Notes under the pieces: generated by a model
Told to the model about the DNA's origin: nothing
Seen by the model: only the letters and a program-made list of their open reading frames with translations
Database searches by the model: none
Assembly: GCA_028707175.1 (NCBI GenBank)
Contig: JAQTUV010000001.1
Span: 310,001-374,000 of the forward strand
Direction of reading: 5' to 3'
Length of the DNA: 64,000 bases
Source of the DNA: Sideroxydans sp.
GTDB lineage: Bacteria > Pseudomonadota > Gammaproteobacteria > Burkholderiales > Gallionellaceae
Translations under genes and position numbers: made by a program
Shown: one piece after another, positions 25,878 through 35,943 of the stretch
How positions within the stretch are numbered: position 1 is the first letter of the stretch
Layout of the letters: each line of letters starts with the position of its first letter

Positions 25878-25946
25878 GTAGGTCGGGTTTTAAACCGACA
25901 AGTCATTCAAAATCAACACAACCTGTCGGGTTGAAGTCTGACCTAC
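25878..25946. repeat. dispersed palindromic element, copy 3
   Basis: Facing halves GTAGGTCGGGTTTTAAACCG... (25878-25899) and GTCGGGTTGAAGTCTGACC... (25925-25946), 25 bases apart, in the acs-mltD gap. Same family as copies at 14156 and 22381. Confidence 0.8.
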
Positions 25947-26010
25947 AAAAGCCACGGTGGCTGAACCACTGCTTCACAAAAGCTTAGTCTGCACCGAAAC
26001 CCAGCATTCA

Positions 26011-27975
26011 TCATTTGATGACTTCCTTCAGTTGCTCAAGGATGCCTGGGTTTTCCAATGTGGAAACGTCTTGGGTAATTTCTTCGCCTTTGGCGATAGC
26101 GCGCAAAAGGCGGCGCATTATCTTTCCTGAGCGCGTCTTAGGCAAGTTTTCACCGAAACGAATTTCATCTGGCTTAGCGATGGGGCCAATTTCTTTGCCT
26201 ACCCAGTTGCGCAAATCTTCTGCCAATTTCTTGGCTGCGGCGGCATCTGCTGGACGTTCACCCTTCAGGACAACAAACGCGACAACGGCCTCGCCCTTGA
26301 TTTCGTGCGGCTTACCAACTACGGCAGCTTCAGCAACCAATGGGTTGGATACCAAGGCCGATTCAATTTCCATGGTGCCCAGACGGTGGCCGGACACGTT
26401 CAGTACGTCATCGATACGGCCCATGATCCAGAAGTAGCCATCTTCATCGCGGTGAGACGAGTCGCCTGCCAAATAAGCGCCCTTCATTTCTTCTGGGAAG
26501 TAGCTTTGCTTGTAGCGTTCTGGATCGCCCCAAATGGTGCGAATTTGTGATGGGAATGGTTTCTTGATGACTAGGAAGCCGCCATGTTGGTCGAACACTT
26601 CGTCGCCCGCTTCGTTGACGATGGTGGCCATGATGCCGGGCAGTGGCAGGGTGCAAGTGCCGGGTTTAATCGGCATTGCGCCTGGCAATGGGGCGATCAT
26701 GTGGCAACCTGTTTCGGTCTGCCACCATGTATCGACGATTGGGCATTTTGCGTGACCGACGGTGTTGTAGTACCACATCCACGCTTCTGGATTGATTGGC
26801 TCACCTACGGTACCGAGCAGGCGCAGGCTGGATAAATCGTACTTGTTGGGCAGGTCGCCGCCCAACTTGATGAGAGAGCGAATCGCCGTTGGTGCAGTGT
26901 AGAAAGTGGTGACTTTGTGATCTTGGATCATCTTCCAGAAACGACCTGCATCAGGGTAAGTCGGCACACCTTCAAAGATGACTTGGGTTGCACCCATGGC
27001 CAATGGGCCGTAAGCAACGTAGCTGTGGCCGGTGATCCAACCCACGTCAGCCGTGCACCAGAAAACATCAGAATCTTTGTAGTCGAATACCCATTTCAGC
27101 GAAACCATTGCGCCGAGCAGATAGCCGCCAGTGGAGTGCTGCACGCCTTTAGGTTTGCCGGTTGAGCCAGAGGTGTAGAGGATGAACAGTGGATGTTCAG
27201 CGCCTACCCATTCAGGTTCGCAGCTGGTGTTTTGACCTGCAATCAGGTCGTTCCACCATACGTTGTTGCTGTTCCATTGCACGTCACCGCCAGTGCGTTT
27301 GTAAACGATAACAGTGTGCACCATGTCGCAACCGCCAAAGGTCAAGGCTTCGTCCACAGCGGGTTTGAGTGCCATGGCTTTACCACCACGGAACTGACCA
27401 TCGGAAGTGATGACGGCAACGGCTTGCGCATCGGTGATACGTTCATGCAGGCTCTTGGAAGAGAAGCCGCCGAATACGACGGAGTGAATCGCGCCAATAC
27501 GTGCGCAAGATTGCATTGCGACGACGGCTTCAATGCTCATTGGCATGTAGATGATGACGCGGTCGCCCTTTTTGATGCCACGTGCCTTGAGGCCGTTGGC
27601 AAATTGGCTGACGCGTGCATGCAGTTCTTTGTAACTGATCTTGGTGACTGTGCCGTCATCTGCTTCGAAGATGATGGCGGTCTTTTCAGGTTGTGTGGTG
27701 AGGTGACGATCCAAGCAGTTGTACGAAACGTTCAGTTCACCATCTTCGAACCACTTGTAGAAGGGGGCGTTGCTTTCGTCTAGCGCTTTGGTGAATGGTT
27801 TTTTCCAGAGAATGTTTTCGCGTGCCAAATTTGACCAAAATCCAGCGTAATCCTTTTCTGCTTCCGCACACATCGCCTGATAAGCCGCCATACCGGATAC
27901 ATTGGCTTGTTTGACGAATTCTTCAGATGGATTGAATACACGATTTTCGTGCATGACGGACTGGATATTGGACAT
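26011..27975 (-). CDS. acs: acetyl-CoA synthetase
   Basis: 654 residues. Adenylate-forming motif [19 protein letters not shown], the [16 protein letters not shown] aryl/acyl pocket motif, and the C-terminal [14 protein letters not shown] whose lysine is the usual acetylation-controlled catalytic residue. It activates acetate to acetyl-CoA through acetyl-AMP. Start at [14 protein letters not shown] because GGGGAG lies 9 bases upstream; the frame is open to 28011 without support. It is 32 bp downstream of the HD-GYP gene on the same strand. Confidence 0.96.
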   Translation of the reverse strand: MSNIQSVMHENRVFNPSEEFVKQANVSGMAAYQAMCAEAEKDYAGFWSNLARENILWKKPFTKALDESNAPFYKWFEDGELNVSYNCLDRHLTTQPEKTAIIFEADDGTVTKISYKELHARVSQFANGLKARGIKKGDRVIIYMPMSIEAVVAMQSCARIGAIHSVVFGGFSSKSLHERITDAQAVAVITSDGQFRGGKAMALKPAVDEALTFGGCDMVHTVIVYKRTGGDVQWNSNNVWWNDLIAGQNTSCEPEWVGAEHPLFILYTSGSTGKPKGVQHSTGGYLLGAMVSLKWVFDYKDSDVFWCTADVGWITGHSYVAYGPLAMGATQVIFEGVPTYPDAGRFWKMIQDHKVTTFYTAPTAIRSLIKLGGDLPNKYDLSSLRLLGTVGEPINPEAWMWYYNTVGHAKCPIVDTWWQTETGCHMIAPLPGAMPIKPGTCTLPLPGIMATIVNEAGDEVFDQHGGFLVIKKPFPSQIRTIWGDPERYKQSYFPEEMKGAYLAGDSSHRDEDGYFWIMGRIDDVLNVSGHRLGTMEIESALVSNPLVAEAAVVGKPHEIKGEAVVAFVVLKGERPADAAAAKKLAEDLRNWVGKEIGPIAKPDEIRFGENLPKTRSGKIMRRLLRAIAKGEEITQDVSTLENPGILEQLKEVIK

Positions 27976-28007
27976 AATGGGCTCCCCAAGTGTTGATTGT
28001 AGATTTT

Positions 28008-29222
28008 TCAAATGCCTGCTATTTGCTTTAGATCAAAGCCCCATTTGGTGGGATCTTCGGCGCTGGCGATACTTTCATGCGAACGACTCAAGTCTATCAT
28101 TTCGGGCACTATCGGCTCGTTTGACTTGGTCGAGAAAAACACTTTGACGATGGGCGTCAAAAGGCTTTTCTCGGTTTGCTCAAGAACTATAGCCAGCCTT
28201 CCTGACTTGAGCCTTACTAAGGTGCCGGAGGGGTAGATGCCGATGGTCTTGACGAAGGCTTGAAACACACGTTCGTCGAAGTGTCCGTCTTTCCATTCGG
28301 CCATTTTGCGTATGGTGTCAGCGGGTTCCCAGCCATTCTTGTAGCATCGATTTGAGGTCAGCGCGTCATACACATCACACACTGCTCCCATACGTGCGAA
28401 CAAGCTGAGTTTGTCGCCGGATAATTTGTCGGGGTAGCCTTTGCCGTCGACGCGCTCGTGGTGGTGCAGGCAGACATCGAGTGCAGTCGCGGTGATGTCG
28501 GGCGAACCATGCAATAGCTCCCATCCTTTCAGCGGATGCCCTTTTACGATTTCGAACTCTTCGTCGGTGAGTTTCCCCGGTTTATTCAAAACCTCATCCG
28601 GAATCATCATCTTGCCTACATCGTGGAGCAGTCCCGCCAAGCCGGCTTCTTTTAAATCAGCGCCAGTCAAACCAAGCTGTTTGCCCAATGCAATCATCAA
28701 TGCGCAGACAGCGACTGAATGCATATAGGTGTAGTCGTCTTTTGTTTTAAGTCTAGCCAAGTTGAGAAAAGCTTCTGGATTGCGCGTGATGGATTGGCTG
28801 ATCTCTTCGACCAGCGGGGCCGCTTCGCTGACTTTGATGGCATTGCCCATGCGTACTTCATTGAACATCGACGTCACAGCAGCTTTGCTCTTGGCTTGCA
28901 GCTTACGAGCAGTTGCAAGCTCTTGCTGAATGGATATCTTGGTGATGACTTGTTCGGGTGTGCTGGCGATGCGCGCTAGCTCTTTGCTGAGTTTTTCTTG
29001 GTGTTCTTCATCTGAGATGGCTTTGACGTGGCTTTCAACATCAATACCTTTCGATGTGTCTATCCACACCTCTTGGATGTCACACCCTTGCAAGGTGCTT
29101 AGATCTTCAGGAGATTCAAGTAGGAATGATTTTTTCCAGAAAGGGTGTTCCATCCAACTGCCACACAATTCTTGGATATACATGCCAAGCCGAATGTCCT
29201 GTACGGGAATCTTTTTTCGCAT
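28008..29222 (-). CDS. HD-GYP phosphodiesterase with N-terminal DUF3391
   Basis: 404 residues. N-terminal DUF3391 ([29 protein letters not shown]) and an HD-GYP domain with [31 protein letters not shown] and [11 protein letters not shown], all metal ligands and the GYP signature in place. Predicted cyclic-di-GMP phosphodiesterase. Cytoplasmic, with no membrane segment. It could share a transcript with acs. Confidence 0.93.
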   Translation of the reverse strand: MRKKIPVQDIRLGMYIQELCGSWMEHPFWKKSFLLESPEDLSTLQGCDIQEVWIDTSKGIDVESHVKAISDEEHQEKLSKELARIASTPEQVITKISIQQELATARKLQAKSKAAVTSMFNEVRMGNAIKVSEAAPLVEEISQSITRNPEAFLNLARLKTKDDYTYMHSVAVCALMIALGKQLGLTGADLKEAGLAGLLHDVGKMMIPDEVLNKPGKLTDEEFEIVKGHPLKGWELLHGSPDITATALDVCLHHHERVDGKGYPDKLSGDKLSLFARMGAVCDVYDALTSNRCYKNGWEPADTIRKMAEWKDGHFDERVFQAFVKTIGIYPSGTLVRLKSGRLAIVLEQTEKSLLTPIVKVFFSTKSNEPIVPEMIDLSRSHESIASAEDPTKWGFDLKQIAGI

Positions 29223-29275
29223 GGTCTGAATCTATTTTAATTGGACAAGGTGGATTCGTGCTTTATCGTCCGAAA

Positions 29276-29530
29276 TCAACCAAACTTTAATTTCAGTAGC
29301 AGCACACTACCCGCAAGTAATAGGGTGACTGCATTGGCGATGATGATAGGCCAAGCATTCAGTAACAATCCATAAACAAGCCACATAGCCACACCGCCAG
29401 TGAATAGACTGTACATGGCAAGCGAGATATCTTTGGTGTGTTTGGTTTTCCACACTTGCCACACCTGCGGGATAAACGCCGTGGTGGTTAATACCGCCGC
29501 GAGGCTACCGATGAGTTCAATCTGCGGCAT
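29276..29530 (-). CDS. SemiSWEET-type small transporter (PQ-loop/MtN3)
   Basis: 84 residues starting MPQIELIGSLAAVLTTTAFIPQVWQVWKTKHTKDIS, with the PQ motif in helix 1 and three membrane helices in all (second SLAMYSLFTGGVAMWLVYGLL, third PIIIANAVTLLLAGSVLLL). SemiSWEETs dimerise to move sugars. The start ATG shares one base with the TAA of the preceding channel gene (TAATG), so it appears coupled to the metal-efflux operon, which is an unusual partner. Confidence 0.87.
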   Translation of the reverse strand: MPQIELIGSLAAVLTTTAFIPQVWQVWKTKHTKDISLAMYSLFTGGVAMWLVYGLLLNAWPIIIANAVTLLLAGSVLLLKLKFG

Positions 29531-30795
29531 TAGTGAGCCTCGTGGTGGTCGTTGTCTACCCACAACTGATGAGCATCAAGAAGCAAACGATAGTGAGCTT
29601 CATTTGCATCCAATTGGGCGATGCTTTCTGCCAAGGATGATTCAAGTGCTTGGCGGCGTGCGACGAGTGTTTCGCTAAGACTGCTTTCGCCAAGGCTATA
29701 CGCACGGCTGACCAGTTCGGCATTTTGTCGGAGTGCGACAGCGGCATCGCGTGCTTGTTGCCAGATCTTGTAGGTGTTTTCGGCACGTGTGTATGCCGTG
29801 TAGATGTCGCCTTCCAGTCTTCTTTTGATTGATTGTTCACGATCCGTGGCTATTTGCGCAGCTTGTGCTGATTGTTCGGCGATGGCAGATCGTGAGCCAG
29901 AGGGTAGCGGAATGGAGAAATAAACACCGCTGATGCGCTGGTTGTGGTTGAGTTGTGACGCATAACGTATTCCGAGTGTCGGGTCGGGTAAGCGCTCTGC
30001 ATTTGCACGATCTGACAGTTTGGTTTGGATACGCGTTTCAGCCTCGACCATTCCCAACTCATGATTGTTCTTTAGGATGATTTGTCGCCAAGCAGATAAG
30101 CCTTGAGTGATTTCTGTGGGTTCGGTGGTGGTGAATTCAGTGGGTAATTTAATCGCTCCAAATTGTCGCGTCAGTTCATTGGCGGCAAGATCTGCTCTCA
30201 ATCTAGCTTGCTGAGAGGCGATGCTGGCTAAGGCCGTGGCGGCGTTGACTTGATTTAATTCCATGCGCGGGGCATCGCCAGCCTTGATGCGTTTTTCCGT
30301 CATGGCGGCTTGTTGTTGCAATAGGTTGACCTGCTGTCCCCACTGTTCCACTTGGGCGCGTTCACGTTGCCAGTTGAACCACGTTTGTAGCAGGCTACGA
30401 GAGGCTTCATGGCGTGCATCACCTAAAGCATTTTCGCCACGTTCGACGATATCTGTGCCGATCTCACGATCGATCATCATCTTATTGGGCAAACGGAACG
30501 AACGCTCTAAAGCAACTTCCCAATCACGATAGCCTTCGCGTCCTGATGAGTTGAAAAAGTAATCCTCATACATCCCGCCCCGTAAGGTGAATTCGTAATC
30601 ACCACTGTTACGTCTGCGTTGCGCAATCTGATCAACTTGTAGTTGCGAATGTGCATTTAATACGCTGACGTGTTGGTCTAGTGCGGCATCGACTTGTTCG
30701 TGAGGTGGCAGGTCTGGGTAATTCGATGCAGCTTGTGATACGGGGGCGGTGAGGCCCAAAGCCGCCAATAAGCAATAGCGATGGATTGATTTCAT
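29530..30795 (-). CDS. TolC-family outer-membrane channel of a metal RND system
   Basis: 421 residues with signal peptide MKSIHRYCLLAALGLTAPVSQA. Two repeats of long alpha-helical coiled segments (ERAQVEQWGQQVNLLQQQAAMTEKRIKAGDAPRMELNQ and the related SRAYSLGESSLSETLVARRQALESSLAE) are the OEP-type pattern. It should span periplasm and outer membrane for the RND pump encoded just upstream. Overlaps the DUF3240 gene by 4 bases. Confidence 0.9.
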   Translation of the reverse strand: MKSIHRYCLLAALGLTAPVSQAASNYPDLPPHEQVDAALDQHVSVLNAHSQLQVDQIAQRRRNSGDYEFTLRGGMYEDYFFNSSGREGYRDWEVALERSFRLPNKMMIDREIGTDIVERGENALGDARHEASRSLLQTWFNWQRERAQVEQWGQQVNLLQQQAAMTEKRIKAGDAPRMELNQVNAATALASIASQQARLRADLAANELTRQFGAIKLPTEFTTTEPTEITQGLSAWRQIILKNNHELGMVEAETRIQTKLSDRANAERLPDPTLGIRYASQLNHNQRISGVYFSIPLPSGSRSAIAEQSAQAAQIATDREQSIKRRLEGDIYTAYTRAENTYKIWQQARDAAVALRQNAELVSRAYSLGESSLSETLVARRQALESSLAESIAQLDANEAHYRLLLDAHQLWVDNDHHEAH

Positions 30796-31103
30796 CCCAA
30801 TCTCCCGAATTCAATAATGGGTGAGATCCAATATGCGATCTCGGTATTGGGTTCTTCATGTTTTAAATGTGCGATGAGCAGACGGGCGTCGTCAAGATTC
30901 ATCACGCTTGCGATTTGCACGCGTTGTGAACGTCCGCGTACTTGTTCAATCATGCTGGGTAGTTTTTCTTTTTGACTGCCGCCTTCGATGCGCGCCACTG
31001 AAAAACCACGAACCCATTCCGGATGTTCCAGCAAATGATCAACTAAGCGCTCTTCCAGAGACTTATGGCAGACCAATGTTAAGTTGCAATTCATTTCTTT
31101 CAT
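30792..31103 (-). CDS. DUF3240 protein of a metal efflux operon
   Basis: 103 residues, cytoplasmic. NLTLVCHKSLEERLVDHLLEHPEWVRGFSVARIEGG and the C-terminal WISPIIEFG suit DUF3240, a small ferredoxin-like-fold family found with HME-RND pumps in betaproteobacteria. By analogy with PII-like and CutA-like proteins it may regulate or sense; no role is proven. It overlaps both neighbours by 4 bases (ATGA). Confidence 0.85.
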   Translation of the reverse strand: MKEMNCNLTLVCHKSLEERLVDHLLEHPEWVRGFSVARIEGGSQKEKLPSMIEQVRGRSQRVQIASVMNLDDARLLIAHLKHEEPNTEIAYWISPIIEFGRLG

Positions 31104-34100
31104 GATTGAGCCTTTACTTTCTCTAGGCCGAAACGACGGTACAGGAGGGGGAGCATGATCAGGGTCAGGGCTGTTGAGGTAATCAATCCACCTGTAACAA
31201 CAATGGCTAATGGTTTTTGAATCTCAGAGCCAGGGCCGGTTGCGAACAGCACGGGTAATAGGCCGAACGCCGTGATGCTTGCGGTCATCAATACAGGGCG
31301 CAGGCGCCGTTTAGCACCTTCGAAAACCACGTCAGTGATGTTCATGCCCTCGGCATGTAATTGATTGAAATATGAAACCATCACCACACCATTCAATACG
31401 GCGATACCCAACAGCGCAATGAATCCGACAGAGGCTGGGACGGACATATATTCGCCACTGATCCACAGTGCGAATACACCACCAATTAATGCGAATGGAA
31501 TGTTGGTCAACACTAAAGCGGCTTGGCGTACTGAGCCAAATGTGGCGAACAACAGCATGAAGATCATGCCGAGTGCGATGGGCACAACGACTGCCAAACG
31601 TGCGGCAGCACGTTGTTGGTTTTCGAATTGCCCACCCCATGTCAGGCTGTAACCTTCGGGTAGCTGAATCTGTGCGGCAACTGCGGCTTTGGCTTCATCT
31701 ACAAAGCCTACTAAGTCACGATCGCGTACGTTACTTTGCACCACCACCATGCGTTGCCCATCTTGCCTATCCACTTTGACAGGGCCATCGGCGCGCTCTA
31801 GTCGGGCGACCACAGAAAGTGGAATCGCTTGCCCGTTGGGTAAGGGTAAGGTGAGTGCGGAAAACAGTGCGGGAGACTGCTGAATGTCCGCATCGCCGCG
31901 CATGATGAGCGGTGTGCGGCGCGCATCTTCGATTACCGTGCCCAGTTGTTGGCCTTCAATTTGACCGCGCAGGGCTGTGGCAATATCGTCAACACTCAGC
32001 CCCATGCGGCCCGCAGCCATGCGGTCGATGATGACGCGGTAATACTGAACGCCGCTGTTTTTGACGGTGAATACGTCTTCACTGCCTTTGATGCCTTCCA
32101 ACACCTTGACCATCTGTTCAGCAGTCGTATTGAGCTTGTCGAGATCGCTCCCAAATATTTTGATGGCGATGTCGCCTCGTGCACCCGTGAGCATCTCTGA
32201 GACGCGCATGGCAATGGGTTGGGTGAAGCTATATTCGACGCCGGGGAAATCTTCCATCACTTTGCGGATGTGATCGATGATCTCAGTCTTATCTTGACCT
32301 TGCCATTCACTTTGCGGCTTCAGCACGAGGAAGTTATCCGTTTCGTTCAAGCCCATCGGGTCTAGCCCCAGTTCGTCTGCGCCAGCGCGTGACACCATGC
32401 CGCTCACTTCTGGTACTTGTTCCAAGATAGCCGCTTGGATGCGCTGATCCATTTGGGAGGTTTGCTCGATGTTGATCGAAGGTAACTTCGACACCTGCAT
32501 GATGATGTCGCCTTCATCCATCTCTGGCATAAAGGTCTTACCCAGCAACATGAACACACCAGCTGTGACGACCAACATCGCCAGCGCACCTTTGATGACT
32601 TTGCCCTCGTTATCCAAGGCGCGTTGCAAGAGCGGTGTATAGAAGGCCATCGCTTTGCGTACCAACCAAGGTTCGCCGTGGTCGGCTTCTTTGAGCAAGA
32701 ATGAAGCGAGCATGGGCACAAAGGTGAGCGAAAGCAGCAGTGAGCCTGCCAATGCGAACACGATGGTGAGCGCGACTGGAATGAACAACTTGCCTTCCAA
32801 ACCTTGCAAGGTCATCAGCGGTAGGAAAACGATGATGATGATGGCGACACCCGCAGCAACGGGGGTAATGACTTCTTTGACTGCGCGGTAAATGATGTGT
32901 AAGTGAGGAATATGTTCACGTTTATGAGCTAGGTGGTTGATGATGTTTTCTACGACCACCACAGCAGCGTCCACCAACATACCAATCGCAATAGCTAATC
33001 CACCTAGCGACATCAGATTGGCTGACATGCCAAATTCTTGCATCAGGATGAAGGTGATGAGCACAGCCAACGGTAATGTGAGTGCGACCACGAGTGCGGC
33101 ACGTAAGTTACCCAAGAACAACACTAGCAACACCACCACGATGAGGATCGCTTCGGTGAGTGATTTAGTGACGGTTCCAACTGCACGCTCAACAAGACTG
33201 CCGCGATCATAAAACACCTTGGTCGTGACACCTTTTGGCAAGGTGGGGGCGAGCTCTTCAAGCTTGGCACGTACGCTATCCACGACTTTTTGTGCATTTG
33301 CGCCACGTAATCCAAGAACCAAGCCTTCAACTGCTTCGCCTTGTCCATCTTTGGTTACTACGCCATAACGCGTGAGCGCACCGATACGGACATCAGCCAC
33401 ATCGCCTACGCGCGTGGGGCTTCCCGCCGTAGTGGAGATCACAATGTCTCGCACATCTTGCAGTGTTTTGACACTGCCTTCTGCGCGAACCAACAAGGCT
33501 TCATCACCATCGCTGATGCGCCCTGCGCCGTCGTTGCGATTGTTGAGCTGAATGGCTTGTTGGAGCGTGGCGAAAGAAATGCCGTGCGAAGCCAGTGCGT
33601 TGTGATCCGGCACGATCTCAAAGCTGCGCGCCATGCCCCCCAGCGAGTTCACATCGGCCACACCAGGCAAGGTGCGCAGCGCGGGGCGAATCGTCCAATC
33701 CAATATGGTGCGGCGTTGTTCTAGCGAAATGCCTTCACCTTCGACGGTGAACATGAACATCTCACCTAGCGGTGTGGTGATGGGGGCAAGGCCACCTGAT
33801 ACATCGGCAGGCAAGTCGCGAATCGCGTTGTTCAAACGTTCGGCGACTTGTTGACGGGCCCAATAGATATCTGTGCCGTCGGTAAAGTCGATGGTGATAT
33901 CAGCGATGGCATATTTGGAAATGGAGCGGAGCACCCGTTGGTTAGGAATGCCCAGCATCTCTAATTCGATAGGCGCAACGATGCGGGCTTCGACTTCCTC
34001 GGGCGTCATGCCCGGTGCCTTCATAATCATTTTGACTTGCGTAGTCGATACATCTGGAAAAGCATCGATTGGTAGGTCATGGAAGGCGCTGATACCTGCT

Positions 34101-34177
34101 CCGACGAGGAGTAGCGTAAGCGCACCTGACAATAGGCGCTGTGTCAGTGCGAATTCAACAAGTTTTGACAGCATCAC
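31100..34177 (-). CDS. heavy-metal efflux RND pump (CusA/CzcA family)
   Basis: 1025 residues, standard HME-RND length, with 12 membrane helices and two large periplasmic domains. In helix 4 the sequence GGLAIAIGMLVDAAVVVVEN has the AxG...DAA form known from the CusA (Cu/Ag) branch and not the DFG...DGA form of CzcA (Co/Zn/Cd), so monovalent metal export is my tentative prediction. It uses the proton gradient. Coupled by 4-base overlaps to the adaptor gene before it and DUF3240 after it. Confidence 0.94.
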   Translation of the reverse strand: MMLSKLVEFALTQRLLSGALTLLLVGAGISAFHDLPIDAFPDVSTTQVKMIMKAPGMTPEEVEARIVAPIELEMLGIPNQRVLRSISKYAIADITIDFTDGTDIYWARQQVAERLNNAIRDLPADVSGGLAPITTPLGEMFMFTVEGEGISLEQRRTILDWTIRPALRTLPGVADVNSLGGMARSFEIVPDHNALASHGISFATLQQAIQLNNRNDGAGRISDGDEALLVRAEGSVKTLQDVRDIVISTTAGSPTRVGDVADVRIGALTRYGVVTKDGQGEAVEGLVLGLRGANAQKVVDSVRAKLEELAPTLPKGVTTKVFYDRGSLVERAVGTVTKSLTEAILIVVVLLVLFLGNLRAALVVALTLPLAVLITFILMQEFGMSANLMSLGGLAIAIGMLVDAAVVVVENIINHLAHKREHIPHLHIIYRAVKEVITPVAAGVAIIIIVFLPLMTLQGLEGKLFIPVALTIVFALAGSLLLSLTFVPMLASFLLKEADHGEPWLVRKAMAFYTPLLQRALDNEGKVIKGALAMLVVTAGVFMLLGKTFMPEMDEGDIIMQVSKLPSINIEQTSQMDQRIQAAILEQVPEVSGMVSRAGADELGLDPMGLNETDNFLVLKPQSEWQGQDKTEIIDHIRKVMEDFPGVEYSFTQPIAMRVSEMLTGARGDIAIKIFGSDLDKLNTTAEQMVKVLEGIKGSEDVFTVKNSGVQYYRVIIDRMAAGRMGLSVDDIATALRGQIEGQQLGTVIEDARRTPLIMRGDADIQQSPALFSALTLPLPNGQAIPLSVVARLERADGPVKVDRQDGQRMVVVQSNVRDRDLVGFVDEAKAAVAAQIQLPEGYSLTWGGQFENQQRAAARLAVVVPIALGMIFMLLFATFGSVRQAALVLTNIPFALIGGVFALWISGEYMSVPASVGFIALLGIAVLNGVVMVSYFNQLHAEGMNITDVVFEGAKRRLRPVLMTASITAFGLLPVLFATGPGSEIQKPLAIVVTGGLITSTALTLIMLPLLYRRFGLEKVKAQS

Positions 34178-35268
34178 TCGCCCCCGCCAATACCCATCGC
34201 AGACGATTTCAAGGCGGAGACGCCTTGTACGGCAACCTGTTCATCCCCTTTGAATGTGCCACTGATGACAGATTTTTGTGCGCCTTCACTCAAGATCGTG
34301 ACCGACTCGGTACGAAATCCCTTAGGGGTTTTGACAAAGATGACGGCTTGATTATTCAGGCGAGCCAAGGCGCTATTCGCAATATTCCATTGTGATGAAG
34401 CATTGCTTGATACGCCGATGGTGGCTTCTACGAACTGGCCTGGACGAAGATTTGCCGTGCCTTCTTTGATTGTGGCACGCACCAAAATAGTTTGATTGCC
34501 GCCACTTAAACTTCTACCGATGGCAGTGAGTTTTCCTTTTGCATTGAAAGCTGGAATGGTGACATTAGCCCCCACCTTGAGATTGCGTACACTGGCCAGA
34601 GGGATTTGAATTTCCAGTCCGAGTGGGTCTAGGCGAGCAACCTTGAATAAGGGGATGGCGGCATCAAGACGTTGTCCAGCGCTAGCTGTCTTTTCCAAGA
34701 TCACGCCATCGATGGGGGAGGTGATCGATAACAAGCTACTTAGTTGATTGTTATGTTGCAGTTGCTCGATCGCGCTGTTCGACATTCCAGACAGTTTGAG
34801 TGCTTGCCTACGTTCGGAGATCGAGGCTTCAGCTTCGCGTTGCTGGCTTTGTGTAGCGCGCAAACGACTTTCGGAGATGATGCCGTCTTTCCAAAGTTGT
34901 TCATCGCGCAATAGATTTTCTTTGGCGAGTTGTGATTGGGTACTTGCTTGAAGTAAGCCACGTTGTGCTTCGGCTAATGCAGGGCTTTGCAATGTTGCGA
35001 GCACTTCACCTTTGCGGACGCTATCGCCTACACCGACTAAGGTTTGTTCAACCATCGCCGCCAGCGGCGTGCTAACGGTAAAAAGTTGATTGCCCGGAAT
35101 CACTACTTGTGCCGGCATGCCCGACAATTCCCCTTGTTGTTTAGGGGGGAGGGGGGCTGTGCTGATACCTAGTTTTTTGAGTTGTACATCGGATAGTGCG
35201 ATGTCTTGTGCCATGGCTGGCGTTGATAGATTAAAGGCTACAAGTAGGGCGCTAGTGATACGTTTCAT
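34174..35268 (-). CDS. RND periplasmic adaptor (membrane fusion) protein
   Basis: 364 residues with signal peptide MKRITSALLVAFNLSTPAMA. Lipoyl/barrel-sandwich half-motifs (VGVGDSVRKGEVLATLQSPALAEAQ and ITSPIDGVILEKTASAGQRLD) flank a helical hairpin (QSQLAKENLLRDEQLWKDGIISESRLRATQSQQREAEASISERRQAL). A beta-barrel and membrane-proximal domain follow. It links the pump to the TolC-like channel. First gene of a five-gene operon. Upstream lies a dyad-rich promoter region. Confidence 0.93.
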   Translation of the reverse strand: MKRITSALLVAFNLSTPAMAQDIALSDVQLKKLGISTAPLPPKQQGELSGMPAQVVIPGNQLFTVSTPLAAMVEQTLVGVGDSVRKGEVLATLQSPALAEAQRGLLQASTQSQLAKENLLRDEQLWKDGIISESRLRATQSQQREAEASISERRQALKLSGMSNSAIEQLQHNNQLSSLLSITSPIDGVILEKTASAGQRLDAAIPLFKVARLDPLGLEIQIPLASVRNLKVGANVTIPAFNAKGKLTAIGRSLSGGNQTILVRATIKEGTANLRPGQFVEATIGVSSNASSQWNIANSALARLNNQAVIFVKTPKGFRTESVTILSEGAQKSVISGTFKGDEQVAVQGVSALKSSAMGIGGGE

Positions 35269-35295
35269 AGGTCTCGTTCTCCGGGACAGTGCTGT

Positions 35296-35328
35296 AAGTC
35301 TTCAAGACTTAATAGTTTAAATTAAGTC
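35296..35328. promoter_or_regulatory. operator-like dyads upstream of the metal efflux operon
   Basis: AAGTCTTCAAGACTT (35296-35310) is a perfect 15-bp dyad. It overlaps a second inverted repeat, GACTTAA (35306-35312) with TTAAGTC (35322-35328). They lie 28-60 bases upstream of the adaptor ATG, in promoter position. Probable binding site for a metal-responsive regulator that is not encoded nearby. Confidence 0.5.
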
Positions 35329-35375
35329 AGTGATGATTAGTTGTGACAGTTCAACCGCCAACTGGCGGAAGGAAT

Positions 35376-35747
35376 TTAAGCTGAACGGGGTGGGGCAAGT
35401 GTGTGTGGCGTAATGAATGCGACACTGATGGCTTGGGATTGAAGATGCTTAAAGAAAAACAATGAAAGTACCGACTGAGCTGCCGGCGGGGCTAATTGAG
35501 TAGAGCTGCCAGTGATAATCGGGGTTTCGTCACGTTGTAGTTCGTGAGGTAGGCCGATTGCTTGTGACTCATCTTGTTCAATTACGCTGTGCTGGTGTTC
35601 GATGAGCGCAAAAGGCAGAGCAGGACTCATTGCGAGCGCGGTTGGATGGGTATTTTGGCCATCTACATGCGCATGCACCAACGGCGCAATGCTTTGAAGC
35701 AGTGCGAAACTGAGTAAGGTGAATAGGCGTAAAAAACGAGTGGTCAT
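35376..35747 (-). CDS. small secreted His-containing protein upstream of metal efflux genes
   Basis: 123 residues with signal peptide (FLRLFTLLSFALLQSIAPLVHA). The mature part is hydrophilic with scattered histidines (HAHVDGQNTHP, ALIEHQHS, GLPHELQRDE, KHLQSQ, ITPHTL). The family is not recognised with confidence. By position and composition it could be a periplasmic metal-binding accessory such as those named CzcI in other operons; this is inference. It is 107 bp upstream of the adaptor gene on the same strand, with the operator dyads between. Confidence 0.6.
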   Translation of the reverse strand: MTTRFLRLFTLLSFALLQSIAPLVHAHVDGQNTHPTALAMSPALPFALIEHQHSVIEQDESQAIGLPHELQRDETPIITGSSTQLAPPAAQSVLSLFFFKHLQSQAISVAFITPHTLAPPRSA

Positions 35748-35943
35748 AGGGGGTTATGCTAACACGGCAAATCAATTTTTTTAAAAGTCCTAGTCGTAGA
35801 GATTGAGCGTCGTGAAAGGTTCCAATCGTTAGTAAAGTTAGTTCGAAGTCTTCGTGGCTTGTGCTTACGGGATTGTGAGCGGATGGCTATCAGTGGATGG
35901 GTATAATGCTGCCTTCGTCGATAAATCATTAATTGGAGTTGCC

